A stretch of 64,000 nt of DNA from Syntrophomonas sp. (GCA_016841245.1 JAENZN010000008.1:78204-142203); one strand, 5' to 3'; shown: positions 36,236 to 45,494, counted from the stretch's first letter. The notes: generated from the sequence alone by a model not told the origin. Translations and numbers: made by a program.

Positions 36236-36590
36236 GCGGCTTTAAGCCGCCTCAGGCCGATGATAAAGTGAATATCTGCGTTGTTGCAAAACTCCTCACA
36301 GTACTACCATATCATTTTCGCAAGATTCACAACGACTTAAAGAAGCCCGCTCAATCGACGTATTTAAGTACGCCTCAATCGTGGGCTTCCCACAAGTAAA
36401 ACCGCCCCTACCGGAACCTAATATTGTGATCCCCAACGGGGGCTTTTTTCACGCCTTAACCTTCACTTCAATATTGCCTGTGAGCCCTGCGCGAATCTGA
36501 AACTGTGTCCCCGCAGGGGGCTTTGGTCATCGGTCTGCCATCCTGACTGCCGACTTTCAACATGCTGGAGCGGCTTTAAGCCGCCCCAGG
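36236..36590. repeat. Composite palindromic repeat, family A (copy 2)
   Basis: Fills the gap between the BMP and ATPase genes. Shared parts: AAAGTGAATATCTGCGTT (36265-36282), AAGAAGCCCGCTCAATC with its apex and CTCAATCGTGGGCTT (36341-36388), CACGCCTTAACCTTC and GGTCATCGGTCTGCCAT. The ends are 21-nt direct repeats, 36236-36256 and 36570-36590, each containing the hairpin GCGGCTTTAAGCCGC. The right one lies 24 nt past the BMP stop and may serve as its terminator. The element divides one transport operon. Confidence 0.8.
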
Positions 36591-36613
36591 TATAATAATA
36601 TCAGTATCAGTAA

Positions 36614-37723
36614 CTACTCAATTGAACCTTCGACTCCTTGAACAAACCAGTCCATGCTCAGCATTTCTGCATCAGTAAGCACCTGGCCTTCAGCAACTTT
36701 TTCTGTTCCATCCTGGGCAGTGATAGGCCCGGTGAACACATCCCACTCACCTTTCATCAGGGATTCCTTCTTGGCTTCAACTTGTTTAACTATATCTTCA
36801 GGAACTTTGTCACTAATAGGAGCCAGGTCTACTATACCCTGGTCTATACCACCCCAGTATGATTCACTCTTCCAGGTACCATCCATAAGTGCTTGTATCG
36901 TGCTAGTATAATAGGGACCCCAGTTCCATATGGCAGAAGTCAAATTACTTTCAGGCGCCCATTGATTCATATCGCTATGATATCCCACACAGTATTTACC
37001 TGCCTCCTCGGCAGCTATTTGCGGTTGTGGAGTATCTTGATGCTGTGCAATTACGTCACAACCATCTGCCAGCAGTGCTTCAGCCGACTGTTTTTCAACG
37101 GTAGGGTCATACCAGGTATTAGTTTTCACCACCTTAACTACTGCATCGGGATTAACTGCCTGTACTCCCAGGGTAAAAGCATTAATTCCACGAACCACCT
37201 CGGGAATAGTATATGCTCCTACATAGCCTATTTTATTAGTTTCAGTCATTGCACCGGCAACCATACCACTGAGATAACGAGCCTGGTAGATACGGCCAAA
37301 ATAGTTTGACATGTTTTCAGCCGTCTGCAATCCGGATGCATGCATGAATTTTACATCCGGATATTTTGCTGCAACTGCTGCCATAGCATCCCCGTAACCA
37401 AAACTGGTACCAAAAATAATTTGGCAGCCTTCTTGAGCCAATTGTTCAAAACTTCGTTCTGCATCTGCACCTTCAGGTACATTTTCTAAAACAATCGGCT
37501 CTACTCCTGGAATTTGTGATTCCATATATTTGCGTCCTTCATCATGAGAATAAGTCCAACCAGCGTCACCGGGAACACCTATGTATACCCAGCCAACTTT
37601 TAAAGTTTCGCTTTGTTCTGCAGGTTGTTCAGAATCCGTCTTAGCATCATTTCCACAACCGACCACAAATACACTCAGCAGCATGGCCACCAGTATTAAA
37701 ACAGTAAATTTCTTTAGCTTCAT
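36614..37723 (-). CDS. BMP-family nucleoside-binding lipoprotein
   Basis: Extracytoplasmic substrate-binding lipoprotein (Med/BMP family) of 369 residues. The signal peptide MKLKKFTVLILVAMLLSVF leads into the lipobox VVGCGND, with Cys as lipid anchor. The mature domain contains VGWVYIGVPGDAGWTYSHDEGRK, GTSFGYGDAM, RYLSGMVAGAM and IGYVGAYTIPEVVRGINAF, all family hallmarks. I start it at ATG 37723, with GGAGG about 11 nt upstream; the 17 earlier codons would disrupt the signal peptide. The neighbours encode the rest of the importer. Purine nucleosides are the commonest ligand of this family. Confidence 0.93.
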   Translation of the reverse strand: MKLKKFTVLILVAMLLSVFVVGCGNDAKTDSEQPAEQSETLKVGWVYIGVPGDAGWTYSHDEGRKYMESQIPGVEPIVLENVPEGADAERSFEQLAQEGCQIIFGTSFGYGDAMAAVAAKYPDVKFMHASGLQTAENMSNYFGRIYQARYLSGMVAGAMTETNKIGYVGAYTIPEVVRGINAFTLGVQAVNPDAVVKVVKTNTWYDPTVEKQSAEALLADGCDVIAQHQDTPQPQIAAEEAGKYCVGYHSDMNQWAPESNLTSAIWNWGPYYTSTIQALMDGTWKSESYWGGIDQGIVDLAPISDKVPEDIVKQVEAKKESLMKGEWDVFTGPITAQDGTEKVAEGQVLTDAEMLSMDWFVQGVEGSIE

Positions 37724-37861
37724 ACTCCAGAATACCTCCTCTTTATTGTAATAAACGATTGAAACTTTCGACACTTTTACATAAAATTCCTGCCGATAAA
37801 TTTATTTCATGCTTGAGATATTGGTTTAATAATGAGTTCGAATAGATCAGCATAAAAAAGG

Positions 37862-37992
37862 GCGGCCAGACTTCATCACCTGTGCCGGCAAGGTAAGCAG
37901 TGAAGGGAGATGAATGCTATGGGAAGTCAGGCCGAAAGGAGTTCTCCACCATCGTGAGAATAGCAAAGAGCCCTATGGAGTCTGCCTCGGAA
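37862..37992. ncRNA. Possible structured RNA, family not recognised
   Basis: A GC-rich island of about 130 bp in an AT-rich 590 bp gap. A closing stem pairs CAGACTT (37867-37873) with GAGTCTG (37978-37984), extended by GG/CC. Inner pairings include GCTAT/ATAGC and GGAGTTCTCC. On the minus strand the island ends GGCCGCCC followed by six T, so it could be a leader or attenuator 140 nt before the BMP gene. On the plus strand its 3' part faintly resembles the end of a cobalamin riboswitch, but no B12 box is visible. The orientation and family are open. Confidence 0.35.
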
Positions 37993-38361
37993 TATTCAGG
38001 TATTGCACCCAGCAGTTTACTATCCATTTAAGATAATATATCTATTTAACCTGCCAATTCAATACCTTGGCACTAATTATTTTGAATTATTACTTGCGTT
38101 TTTCTGACAAAATTTTTAAAATAAATATAAGAAAACCTTCACAATATATATTATGCTTATTAATAAATATAATGGGGTTTTGTTTATTGGATAAAAATAC
38201 TGCATCTGGTTTATTCATGCCATCGTTTTTTTTTGCATTCACACTCACCAGGCATCGGATTCGTTTAATCCGACTTCAAAAAATGCAGCTGCTGTATATT
38301 TATATCTATCGGATAATCAGTTTACTATGGCAGTCCGTGTCGTAAATAATGCAGGAAAAGG

Positions 38362-39567
38362 ATGATTAAATTGAATGTTTCCATATTAATAGTGGATGAC
38401 CAACCAGAAATGCACCAGGCCTTACAGAGTCTCTTAGCCACAGACAATACCAATCACCAGGTTTTACATGCTGCAAGTGAAAAGACCGTACAAGAGATAC
38501 TCAATCTGGAAAATATAGATGTATTAATCTGCCACCTTTCAATGCTCAATGAAGGTGGTCAGCCTTTTTTTAAAGAGCTTAATAAAAATCATCCCAACTT
38601 AATACGCATTGTCCTGATAAAGGAAAATGACGCAGAAACTGTTCTCCAATCATTACCGTATGTACACCATTTCATCAATGAACCCATTGATACCATCACC
38701 TTAAAGCAGTATATAGATCGCATATGTATTATTCGCGATATACTGGGTTGTGATACCATAAGCAGACTATGCACTCGCATTAATGGTCTTCCCAGTTTGC
38801 CTGGTATATTTTACCAGGTTATAGATGAACTTGCCATGTCTGATCCATCTATTGCAAAAATATCTAACCTCATTGAACATGATAGTTCCATTAGCTCTCG
38901 AATAATCCAGATTGTAAATTCCCCGGCGTTGGGTCTTAGACAACGAGTTAGCAATATTGAACAAGCCATTTCTCTCCTGGGTTTGGATATGACTAAAACA
39001 ATCGTAATGTATGCCGGTATTAATAATTACCTGCATTTACCAGCTCATATCCTGGCTACCGCTGAATCCATAAATAATAACAGCTTCATCATCGGTAATT
39101 TAGCTCTGAGAATAACTCTGGCAGAAACCAGGAACTACACTCTGGCACAGCAGGCAAAAATGGCAGGTATCTTAAACAACATCGGTTATATGTTGTTGTT
39201 AAACAATCCCCAGACCCAAACCGACTTAAGAAATATCCTGACTGCTGACAAGATGACCCTGCTGGATGCCGAACAACTGCTTACCGGAATTACGCATGCT
39301 GAACTAGGTGCTTATTTTCTTGGTATCAGAGGATTTGCACCACAGCTCTTGGAGGCTGTTGCCTATTATTATCGTCCTCAGATGAGACCGAGCAAAGAAT
39401 TCACTATCTTGACTGCTTTACATATTGCACATTCTCTCTCCCCATCTCCTATCAGAAGTATAATACCCTGTAAGAAATCAGAGTTACATCTGCCATATCT
39501 GGATAAATTAGGATTGATAAACAGGATTGAAACCTGGGAATCAATAGCCGAAGATGTTTTCGCTTAA
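38362..39567 (+). CDS. Pseudo-receiver plus HDOD domain protein
   Basis: A 401-residue signalling protein. Residues 5-125 have a receiver fold beginning SILIVDDQPEMHQAL, but the position normally held by the phospho-acceptor Asp is His (DVLICHLSML), so ordinary phosphorylation is unlikely. Residues 145-345 form an HDOD domain, with LPSLPGIFYQVIDELAMSDPSIAKISNLIEHD and INNIGYMLLL-like sequence (here LNNIGYMLLL); the HD metal residues are lost, as usual for HDOD. AGGA lies 5 nt before ATG 38362; a TTG at 38371 is also well placed behind AAGG. It converges on the pilus locus, 14 nt from pilO. HDOD proteins often control motility or pilus gene expression. Confidence 0.88.
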   Translation: MIKLNVSILIVDDQPEMHQALQSLLATDNTNHQVLHAASEKTVQEILNLENIDVLICHLSMLNEGGQPFFKELNKNHPNLIRIVLIKENDAETVLQSLPYVHHFINEPIDTITLKQYIDRICIIRDILGCDTISRLCTRINGLPSLPGIFYQVIDELAMSDPSIAKISNLIEHDSSISSRIIQIVNSPALGLRQRVSNIEQAISLLGLDMTKTIVMYAGINNYLHLPAHILATAESINNNSFIIGNLALRITLAETRNYTLAQQAKMAGILNNIGYMLLLNNPQTQTDLRNILTADKMTLLDAEQLLTGITHAELGAYFLGIRGFAPQLLEAVAYYYRPQMRPSKEFTILTALHIAHSLSPSPIRSIIPCKKSELHLPYLDKLGLINRIETWESIAEDVFA

Positions 39568-39581
39568 CCAATCCACGATCA

Positions 39582-40262
39582 CTAACTCTTAAAGGGATTA
39601 GTGCTGCCCGGGCTATTTACCCTCATTTCTTCTGCAACACCTGGCATACTAATACGGTCATAAATCATCTTTATGTTAATTTCCGCATTGATATTCGAAG
39701 GATCATAAGCACTGAAACTGGCAGGGTTAAAAGTCCATTCCCCCGTGCCAGCCCAACTCTGGATCGGGGTCTGCAGACGGCTGCTGCTTACAATATAGAT
39801 TCTGGGAGTCTCTTTTTCAATTTGATCAATAAAGCATTTAATACTATGATAGTCCCCTCTTGCCTGCACTTCTAAATCCTCAGATTCCCACCCCTGGGGG
39901 GCATTATTTTTATCTATCGGGCCAACCTCAGATGATTTTCGATAGTCTACCTTCAATAGTACCACTCCTGATTTTTCCGCAGTCTCCTCCAGGCAAGCTA
40001 TTGCTTCGGGTATGCAGGGAGCAGCCGGAACTTGACCCAAGAGGGATTCAAATTGATCTCGGGCCTTATCTTGTGACAAAAATGGTTCATCCTGCAGCAG
40101 CTTCTGCTGCACTAATATCTTATCGCACAGGTACTGATTTTCCTCCTGAATTGTGTTAATGGTTGTCTGCAAAGGAGATAACAGATAATTATAATACATG
40201 TATACTCCCATAAAAATGATAAGCAGGCCTATTAAATATTTTTCGCGCTCACTTAATATCAT
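39582..40262 (-). CDS. pilO: Type IV pilus assembly protein PilO-like
   Basis: Alignment-complex component of 226 residues, with one N-terminal membrane helix (about 8-25), a coiled coil (about 28-60) and a ferredoxin-like periplasm-facing domain. Markers are ERE KYLIGLLIIFMGVYMYYNYLLSP-type topology and LEETAEKSGVVLLKVDYRKSS, then LEVQARGDYHSIKCFIDQIE, typical of PilO. It overlaps pilN and is the last gene of the pilus run. PilP and the PilQ secretin are absent, as expected for a single-membrane cell. Confidence 0.85.
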   Translation of the reverse strand: MILSEREKYLIGLLIIFMGVYMYYNYLLSPLQTTINTIQEENQYLCDKILVQQKLLQDEPFLSQDKARDQFESLLGQVPAAPCIPEAIACLEETAEKSGVVLLKVDYRKSSEVGPIDKNNAPQGWESEDLEVQARGDYHSIKCFIDQIEKETPRIYIVSSSRLQTPIQSWAGTGEWTFNPASFSAYDPSNINAEINIKMIYDRISMPGVAEEMRVNSPGSTNPFKS

Positions 40263-40810
40263 TATTCACTTTCCTCCCGGGCAACTGCCACTTCAAATAA
40301 CACTTCCCCGGAATTCTCATTCACATAAGAAGCAACTTTAACTACATCGTTAAACATGATGCTATTTCTCAGACCAGCTAAGAATAATGCTTCATGGGTA
40401 TGGGCAGGAGCAACTCCTTTCAGGGTTACTTTTTCAACACTTATTTCAATTTCAATCAACCGCATACCAGATGGCATGTTTTTTTCAATTTCATCTAAAA
40501 TCTCCCGGGTTGAAGTCCGGCTCTTTTGTACCTGTAAGATACTATTTGTTTTCTCTTCCAGTATATCGTTACCGATTTTATCGTCCCTTACTTCCTGGAG
40601 TATTATTTCTGCTTTAGAATACTCGTCCTTCAATCGAACATTCTCAGCCTGTAAAGCTATCACCCGGGCCCTGGTTAAGGTATAGCTGTAAAACATTCCA
40701 CTCACCATTAATAAGACAATAAACAAGCCAATCAATATATTCCTTTTTCTATTTAGTGCTTTATAATCTTTTTCGATAAGGTTTATTATTATTTCCTGGT
40801 TTGGCTCCAA
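40262..40810 (-). CDS. pilN: Type IV pilus assembly protein PilN-like
   Basis: A 182-residue bitopic protein. The cytoplasmic N-terminus carries the conserved INLIEKDYK-type segment that binds PilM in studied systems. A membrane helix (about 24-43), a coiled coil and a small C-terminal domain with MPSGMRLIEIEISVEKVTLKGVAP follow. The TTG start at 40810 has AAGGGGTGGT upstream and lies within the end of pilM (22 nt overlap). Confidence 0.88.
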   Translation of the reverse strand: MEPNQEIIINLIEKDYKALNRKRNILIGLFIVLLMVSGMFYSYTLTRARVIALQAENVRLKDEYSKAEIILQEVRDDKIGNDILEEKTNSILQVQKSRTSTREILDEIEKNMPSGMRLIEIEISVEKVTLKGVAPAHTHEALFLAGLRNSIMFNDVVKVASYVNENSGEVLFEVAVAREESE

Positions 40811-41793
40811 GAATCACCACCCCTTATGGCCAGGCCAACTGCCACCGCAAAATCGTATTTGAGTTCATTCAAATCTTTTTGTTTAACCTGGTCGCTAAGA
40901 CTTACCCGAGATAGAACGTCCCCAAGTTCCACTTCACAACTGCTAATCGAGGCGATGGCTTTATCCAGTCCTGGAATTCGCATTCCACCACCAGTAATAA
41001 TAATCTTGCTCAGCTCGTTCTTATGCTGTAATCGAAAATACTCACTTGAACGAGCAACTTCATTCACTATGTCCTTTATCACATTATCATTCCCGGTAGA
41101 TGCAGACGACATTGGGCCAGATTCACTATATGGAAATACTGCACCCGGTTGGTATCCCGAGTAGGCGAATGAGAAATTCCTATTGAACACAAGTACACCA
41201 TCTTTATATACTGCAAAGCACGAACGAGAAGCGCCTATATTCAGAAATGCTTGAGCCCGGGCACTTCTTTCATTCAAGAATAGTCGGTTTAGTGCCAGTG
41301 TTTCAATCTCTATGGTCTGCAATCTTAATTTACCCAGTTTGCAAACGGCCTTAATTTTCTCCACCTGGCTGCGCCTTACCGCTGCAAAAAAAAGCTCCAC
41401 CCTGGCTCCTTCATGATCCTGGTATTCACGAATGGGACATATATCCATGACTGCTTGATTGACTGGAATGGGCAGAAAAGCAGCAGCTTCATACCTGACT
41501 GCTTTACGAAGTTCATCCAATGCCAACCTGGGCATGGAAATTATACGCGTATACACCTGAGGCCCAGATACCGCAGTTGTTGCTGCCATATGTTTCAAAC
41601 CCAGCTCTGTTACCAGGTCTGCAATGACATCTCCCAGGGCGTCAGGATCCTTAACAATTCCTCCCTCAATTGCACCTGGGGGAGTTTCCCGGCTGCCGAA
41701 ACTAATAAGTTTTACATCGGCTCCCTTTTTCTTTACCCGGACTATTTTTATTTTCACACTGCCTATATCCAGGCCGATACCAGGTACGTTCAA
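40789..41793 (-). CDS. pilM: Type IV pilus assembly ATPase-fold protein PilM
   Basis: Actin-like (FtsA-fold) cytoplasmic protein of 334 residues that binds PilN at the membrane. Motifs include GIGLDIGSVKIKIVRVKK at the N-terminus, MPRLALDELRKAVRYEAAAFLPIPV, AFLNIGASRSCFAVYKDGVLVFNR and IIITGGGMRIPGLDKAIA, matching the nucleotide-binding loops of PilM. The TTG start at 41793 has AAGGAGA about 9 nt upstream. It is followed directly by pilN and pilO. Confidence 0.93.
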   Translation of the reverse strand: MNVPGIGLDIGSVKIKIVRVKKKGADVKLISFGSRETPPGAIEGGIVKDPDALGDVIADLVTELGLKHMAATTAVSGPQVYTRIISMPRLALDELRKAVRYEAAAFLPIPVNQAVMDICPIREYQDHEGARVELFFAAVRRSQVEKIKAVCKLGKLRLQTIEIETLALNRLFLNERSARAQAFLNIGASRSCFAVYKDGVLVFNRNFSFAYSGYQPGAVFPYSESGPMSSASTGNDNVIKDIVNEVARSSEYFRLQHKNELSKIIITGGGMRIPGLDKAIASISSCEVELGDVLSRVSLSDQVKQKDLNELKYDFAVAVGLAIRGGDSWSQTRK

Positions 41794-41814
41794 GAAATCA
41801 ATCTCCTTCCAACA

Positions 41815-43557
41815 TCAGTCCATATATGTGTAAGCAATGATAGGGGCCATGCCCAGATAAGCCCATGATTCCGGGAACTGTTGGATCATGGTATCGTTTT
41901 TCTCAATCCGGAAATATTGTTCATCCTCCTGCATCCTTTCAGGATTTTCCAGTTGGATAAACAAATTGTTCCCAGCATATATAAGACCGGTATAATTGCA
42001 CTCGCTAACTCCACAATGGATATGAATATCTTCTCCGGCCCATAAAAAAGCCTGCATATTTCTGGGGGAGTGGGAGAATTCTAAAATGACCGGGGCCAGG
42101 GTAAGGTTAATATTCCCCTCCGAGATAACATAAAATCGTGTATCGCTGCTTAAATGATCAAACATAATATTATCCATAGTCAGTTCCAGGTCTGCAGTTG
42201 AGATAATGATTACACTTCGGTGTTCATTTTTTATTAAACTGAAAAAGGGCTCGCTACTGCTATCCAGCCAGTCCCATAAACTGTAATCAGTGGGGCTTAA
42301 TACTGCATTAAAGTCCAGTACCACCGTATCTTCCACTGGGCGATCAACAAATATATAAGTTTGATCCAGGCTGCCTATATCGACTTCGTATTTACCGTTA
42401 TTACATTCCAGCTTATCGGAATCTCCCGATATATACTCCCATTCCGGACACAGCTGGGCCAGCTTCCGATAGCTTCGCAGGAGTTCCGGTGATAAAGTTG
42501 GTGCCGGCAAATGTTCAATTACTTGAGCCGTCTTGATAAAATCCTGTGATCTAAATACCTTTTCCGGGTAAATTATGCTGCCCTCATATGATCTAAGTGC
42601 ATTGATTACCTCTGCTTGGCAATATTCTTCTGACATTGCGCAGCCCCAGGCAGGATTGGTTAAAGTATTTTCAAACAATTCAGTTTGTTCATCAGTATTA
42701 AAAATATTATTCCAGCCTTGTTCAAGTCCTATTTGCTCTGGGTGACCTTTTTTATCAACTATTTCCAAATATCCATATGGACGGTAAAAAGGCGCTATGT
42801 GAATCATACTATTATCCAGATCATGATAATCCTCTTCATCCTGACTGGCGTATACGTAATCCACCCGCCAGGTATAATAAGGCTCAGGTATACCCGGCCA
42901 TTGCTGCGTATCCAGGTAAAAATAAGGATGTTGGATTTGATATTTTTCATTAAAGCTGTTATATGATGGTCCATTCAAGGGATAAAACCTGGGTTGGGCT
43001 GGATCTCCCGCTAACCTTGCTTCGGTATAACTCACATCCCAATCCTGGTTCCCCAAATGGTCAATTTCTTTCCCGGACACCGTAGGGTAATACCTGCCGG
43101 CCAATTTAAGGGTATTAGCTCTGACCGCACAGTCGGGCAAACAATCAACCAGCAGGTCGGCTCTGGCAGCTTTGCTGGCCATAACCCCCCCATCAGCATC
43201 TTCCCAATATGCCCGGGAAGTGACCTTTACAACACCATTATTATTATTATCTATGGAACCAGGGTCGCAGCTTATTTCTACCCGACATCCATTTTCCAGA
43301 TATATATCATCAATTGCGGGAATGGCTTGCCCGGCTGCCAGATAGTTCATTATTATATTCCGCGCTACCTGTACACCAGCATCAGCTGCCTGTCTGAGCA
43401 TCTCCACCTTGTTTTGTGATACCACAACTTTTCTCTCAACCGCTGCAACACTCAAAACAGCTGTACCCATCAGGCATATTACCATAAGTACAAATAGGGC
43501 TACAATTACAGCACTACCCTGCTGCTGAGCCTTTCCTGCTTTTATATGTTCAGCCAT
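41815..43557 (-). CDS. PilX-like pilus-associated protein
   Basis: A 580-residue protein with an N-terminal membrane helix (QGSAVIVALFVLMVICLMGTAVLSVAAVE, about 12-38) followed by QNKVEMLRQAADAGVQVARN. This is the PilX N-terminal pattern, which lacks the Glu+5 of true prepilins. The large remainder is extracytoplasmic, beta-rich by appearance, with eight or so Cys scattered, and ends in a YTGLIYAGNNLFIQL segment reminiscent of surface filament proteins. The start is ATG 43557 with GGAAGGAG upstream; nine earlier codons cover that site. It lies between a minor pilin and pilM. Its exact role is unknown, possibly a tip or minor component. Confidence 0.8.
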   Translation of the reverse strand: MAEHIKAGKAQQQGSAVIVALFVLMVICLMGTAVLSVAAVERKVVVSQNKVEMLRQAADAGVQVARNIIMNYLAAGQAIPAIDDIYLENGCRVEISCDPGSIDNNNNGVVKVTSRAYWEDADGGVMASKAARADLLVDCLPDCAVRANTLKLAGRYYPTVSGKEIDHLGNQDWDVSYTEARLAGDPAQPRFYPLNGPSYNSFNEKYQIQHPYFYLDTQQWPGIPEPYYTWRVDYVYASQDEEDYHDLDNSMIHIAPFYRPYGYLEIVDKKGHPEQIGLEQGWNNIFNTDEQTELFENTLTNPAWGCAMSEEYCQAEVINALRSYEGSIIYPEKVFRSQDFIKTAQVIEHLPAPTLSPELLRSYRKLAQLCPEWEYISGDSDKLECNNGKYEVDIGSLDQTYIFVDRPVEDTVVLDFNAVLSPTDYSLWDWLDSSSEPFFSLIKNEHRSVIIISTADLELTMDNIMFDHLSSDTRFYVISEGNINLTLAPVILEFSHSPRNMQAFLWAGEDIHIHCGVSECNYTGLIYAGNNLFIQLENPERMQEDEQYFRIEKNDTMIQQFPESWAYLGMAPIIAYTYMD

Positions 43558-43573
43558 CCTGAACCACTCCTTC

Positions 43574-44134
43574 CTATATCCCATCTATGCTGTAGTCCAT
43601 CTTACTACCAACTCGGCCCGATATACGAAAGGTGTTTCTATCATCCCCGGATATCAATTCATATTCGATAACCCCGACCCTGGAGTTTGAAAAACTTAGA
43701 GAAATCATATGGTCGGCTACCGGTATTTTATCCAGCAATTGGTCATCTCCGCTGTTCTGCTTATCATACAGCATAAATCTTTCCCGGTATAATTTACTAT
43801 TTTCGATGTAGTAGCAAATGGCAATATACTCCACACCCTCTTCCTTCATAACTGGAATTATCAACCTCAAACGCCGGCCGGCCTCACCCGAATTCAACTT
43901 ACTGCCATCCCAACTCATTACCTCTGCACTTTCACTGCTATGGATATCTTTTAGTATCATTTGTCGTACTTCTCGTACTGTGTATTGCATTTCGCTTATA
44001 CTTGTTTCCTGGTAAAAAGCATTGCCGGCTACCCAGTATACAGCCATCAAACCGCTCATAAGCAGGGCTATTAAAACCAGAGCAAGAATCATTTCTAGCA
44101 TAGTAAACCCTTTTTCACTATCAAAAGATTTCAT
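43574..44134 (-). CDS. Minor prepilin, PilW/GspJ-like
   Basis: Prepilin of 186 residues. The leader MKSFDSEKG ends in the peptidase site, then FTMLEMILALVLIALLMSGLMAVYWV is the N-terminal helix with Glu at +5. The C-terminal domain has VREVRQMILKDIHSSESAEV and YYIENSKLYRERF, in the style of PilW/GspJ minor pilins that cap pseudopilus tips. I place the start at ATG 44134, 4 nt after the stop of the preceding pilin gene. Confidence 0.85.
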   Translation of the reverse strand: MKSFDSEKGFTMLEMILALVLIALLMSGLMAVYWVAGNAFYQETSISEMQYTVREVRQMILKDIHSSESAEVMSWDGSKLNSGEAGRRLRLIIPVMKEEGVEYIAICYYIENSKLYRERFMLYDKQNSGDDQLLDKIPVADHMISLSFSNSRVGVIEYELISGDDRNTFRISGRVGSKMDYSIDGI

Positions 44135-44138
44135 ACCG

Positions 44139-44678
44139 CTACCTGGCCCCAACAATGGCGGAAAGTTTATAATTGCATGAACCGTCGGCCCACTGCATTT
44201 CCACATTCACCTCCATAAGATTGCCATAAAAAAGTATTGGTTCCGCATTATCACCGATTCCGATCTCATAAATACCCTCAGATGAAATTCCGTCATAATA
44301 CACACTGTCATCGAAGCGGCTGGCAGTGATAGTAGTATGTATATCTTCCGGAGCTTCTAATGATATAACTTCATCATATAGAGTAAAGATAAATACAGCA
44401 TCGGTAATGTTTTCATCAGTTATTATCCAGGGGTTAGCAGTCTGCAGTTGTTCGTGAAGCTGCAGCGAATTGCTGTCTAAAACATCGATAATGGAAGCAG
44501 CATAAACAGACATCACGGTTTGATCCCGGGCACCGCTGATCCAGAGCGCGGAAGTAGTAGATGTGAGGAGTACTCCCATAACTATCAGGGCCACAATATA
44601 AAGTGCAGCAGCCACCTCCAGCAGACTCAAACCTCTTTCATCTGTTTTTTTATTGCTCAACTGCTTTGTATAACCCAT
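44139..44678 (-). CDS. Minor prepilin, PilV/GspI-like
   Basis: Prepilin of 179 residues with leader MGYTKQLSNKKTDERG and helix LSLLEVAAALYIVALIVMGVLL, Glu at +5. The downstream domain is globular, with one Cys near the C-terminus (WADGSCNYKLSAIVG). AAGGGG lies 8 nt before ATG 44678; the longer frame starts inside an intergenic region. With the PilW-like and PilX-like proteins it probably forms the minor-pilin priming complex. Confidence 0.85.
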   Translation of the reverse strand: MGYTKQLSNKKTDERGLSLLEVAAALYIVALIVMGVLLTSTTSALWISGARDQTVMSVYAASIIDVLDSNSLQLHEQLQTANPWIITDENITDAVFIFTLYDEVISLEAPEDIHTTITASRFDDSVYYDGISSEGIYEIGIGDNAEPILFYGNLMEVNVEMQWADGSCNYKLSAIVGAR

Positions 44679-44744
44679 CACGCTACCCCTTATCTTACTT
44701 TTAATATTCACCCGGCCAAAAATTCTAGCACCCTTAAGGTTGGG

Positions 44745-45494
44745 TCACTGAAGCCCCAGTATTCTAAAATAGCAATTTATAATCTGCTTTCCGTAAACAT
44801 AGGCCAGATAACTACCCAGAGCTAGAAATGGTCCAAATTTAATAGCACTCTTTCTTCCCGCGCTGCGAGTTATTAACATCAACCCCCCCCATACCCCGCC
44901 TGCCAGAGAAGAAATAATAAAAGCTAAAACCGCATGGGGCAGCCCACAGAAGGCTCCAATGGCCAAACCCAGCTTTATGTCTCCTCCTCCCATTCCCCCA
45001 TCGCTTAATACCCCGGCACTCAATAATATACCCCCAAAGAATAAAGCTCCAGTAGCTGCCGACATAGGGGTAACAGTAAACGGCGATAATAATAAACCTC
45101 CTATTATTCCAAATCCAGTCAGCTTATCCGGTATTATTCCATGATCGATATCTATAAAGGCACCAGCAATGAGTAAACTGCTCAAAAATAAACCAGCGGC
45201 CATACTGATAGTACTGCCTGAATTCAGGTACACTAATAAAAAGGCTGTACCGGTTACAATTTCTGTCAGAGGGTAACGGAGACTGATCCTGGCCCGGCAA
45301 TGGCGGCATTCCCCTTTCAGCACTATATAGCTTATAACCGGTATTAAATCATAGGCCTTAATATTCTGATGGCAGGCCGGGCAATGACTTCCCGGCCAAA
45401 TTAGAGATTTTCCTAGAGGTACCCGGTATATGATGACATTTATAAAAGAACCGATTATTAACCCCGAAATAAATACCAGCAGGCTCTTGATCAT
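44745..45494 (-). CDS. pilD: Prepilin leader peptidase / N-methyltransferase
   Basis: Polytopic aspartic protease that cleaves and methylates prepilins. The 249 residues show the N-terminal methylase domain with the zinc tetrad CPAC and CRHC (about residues 40-70). The catalytic aspartates sit in GAFIDIDHGIIPDKL and GGMGGGDIKLGLA. About seven membrane helices are predicted. I start it at ATG 45494 (MIKSLLVFI), with AAGGGA upstream; 32 earlier codons of the open frame show no membrane-protein character. It serves the four prepilins encoded around it and the GspH-like one at 57.5 kb. Confidence 0.95.
   Translation of the reverse strand: MIKSLLVFISGLIIGSFINVIIYRVPLGKSLIWPGSHCPACHQNIKAYDLIPVISYIVLKGECRHCRARISLRYPLTEIVTGTAFLLVYLNSGSTISMAAGLFLSSLLIAGAFIDIDHGIIPDKLTGFGIIGGLLLSPFTVTPMSAATGALFFGGILLSAGVLSDGGMGGGDIKLGLAIGAFCGLPHAVLAFIISSLAGGVWGGLMLITRSAGRKSAIKFGPFLALGSYLAYVYGKQIINCYFRILGLQ

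Noticed and set aside
37862..37992. Cobalamin riboswitch call
   Set aside because: Only the 3' GAGCC...GGAG.CTGCC part resembles it; the B12 box and GGTGAAAATCC core are absent.
38067..38345. A 92-codon frame upstream of the HDOD gene
   Set aside because: AT-rich composition, no ribosome binding site, and no homology recognised; likely chance.
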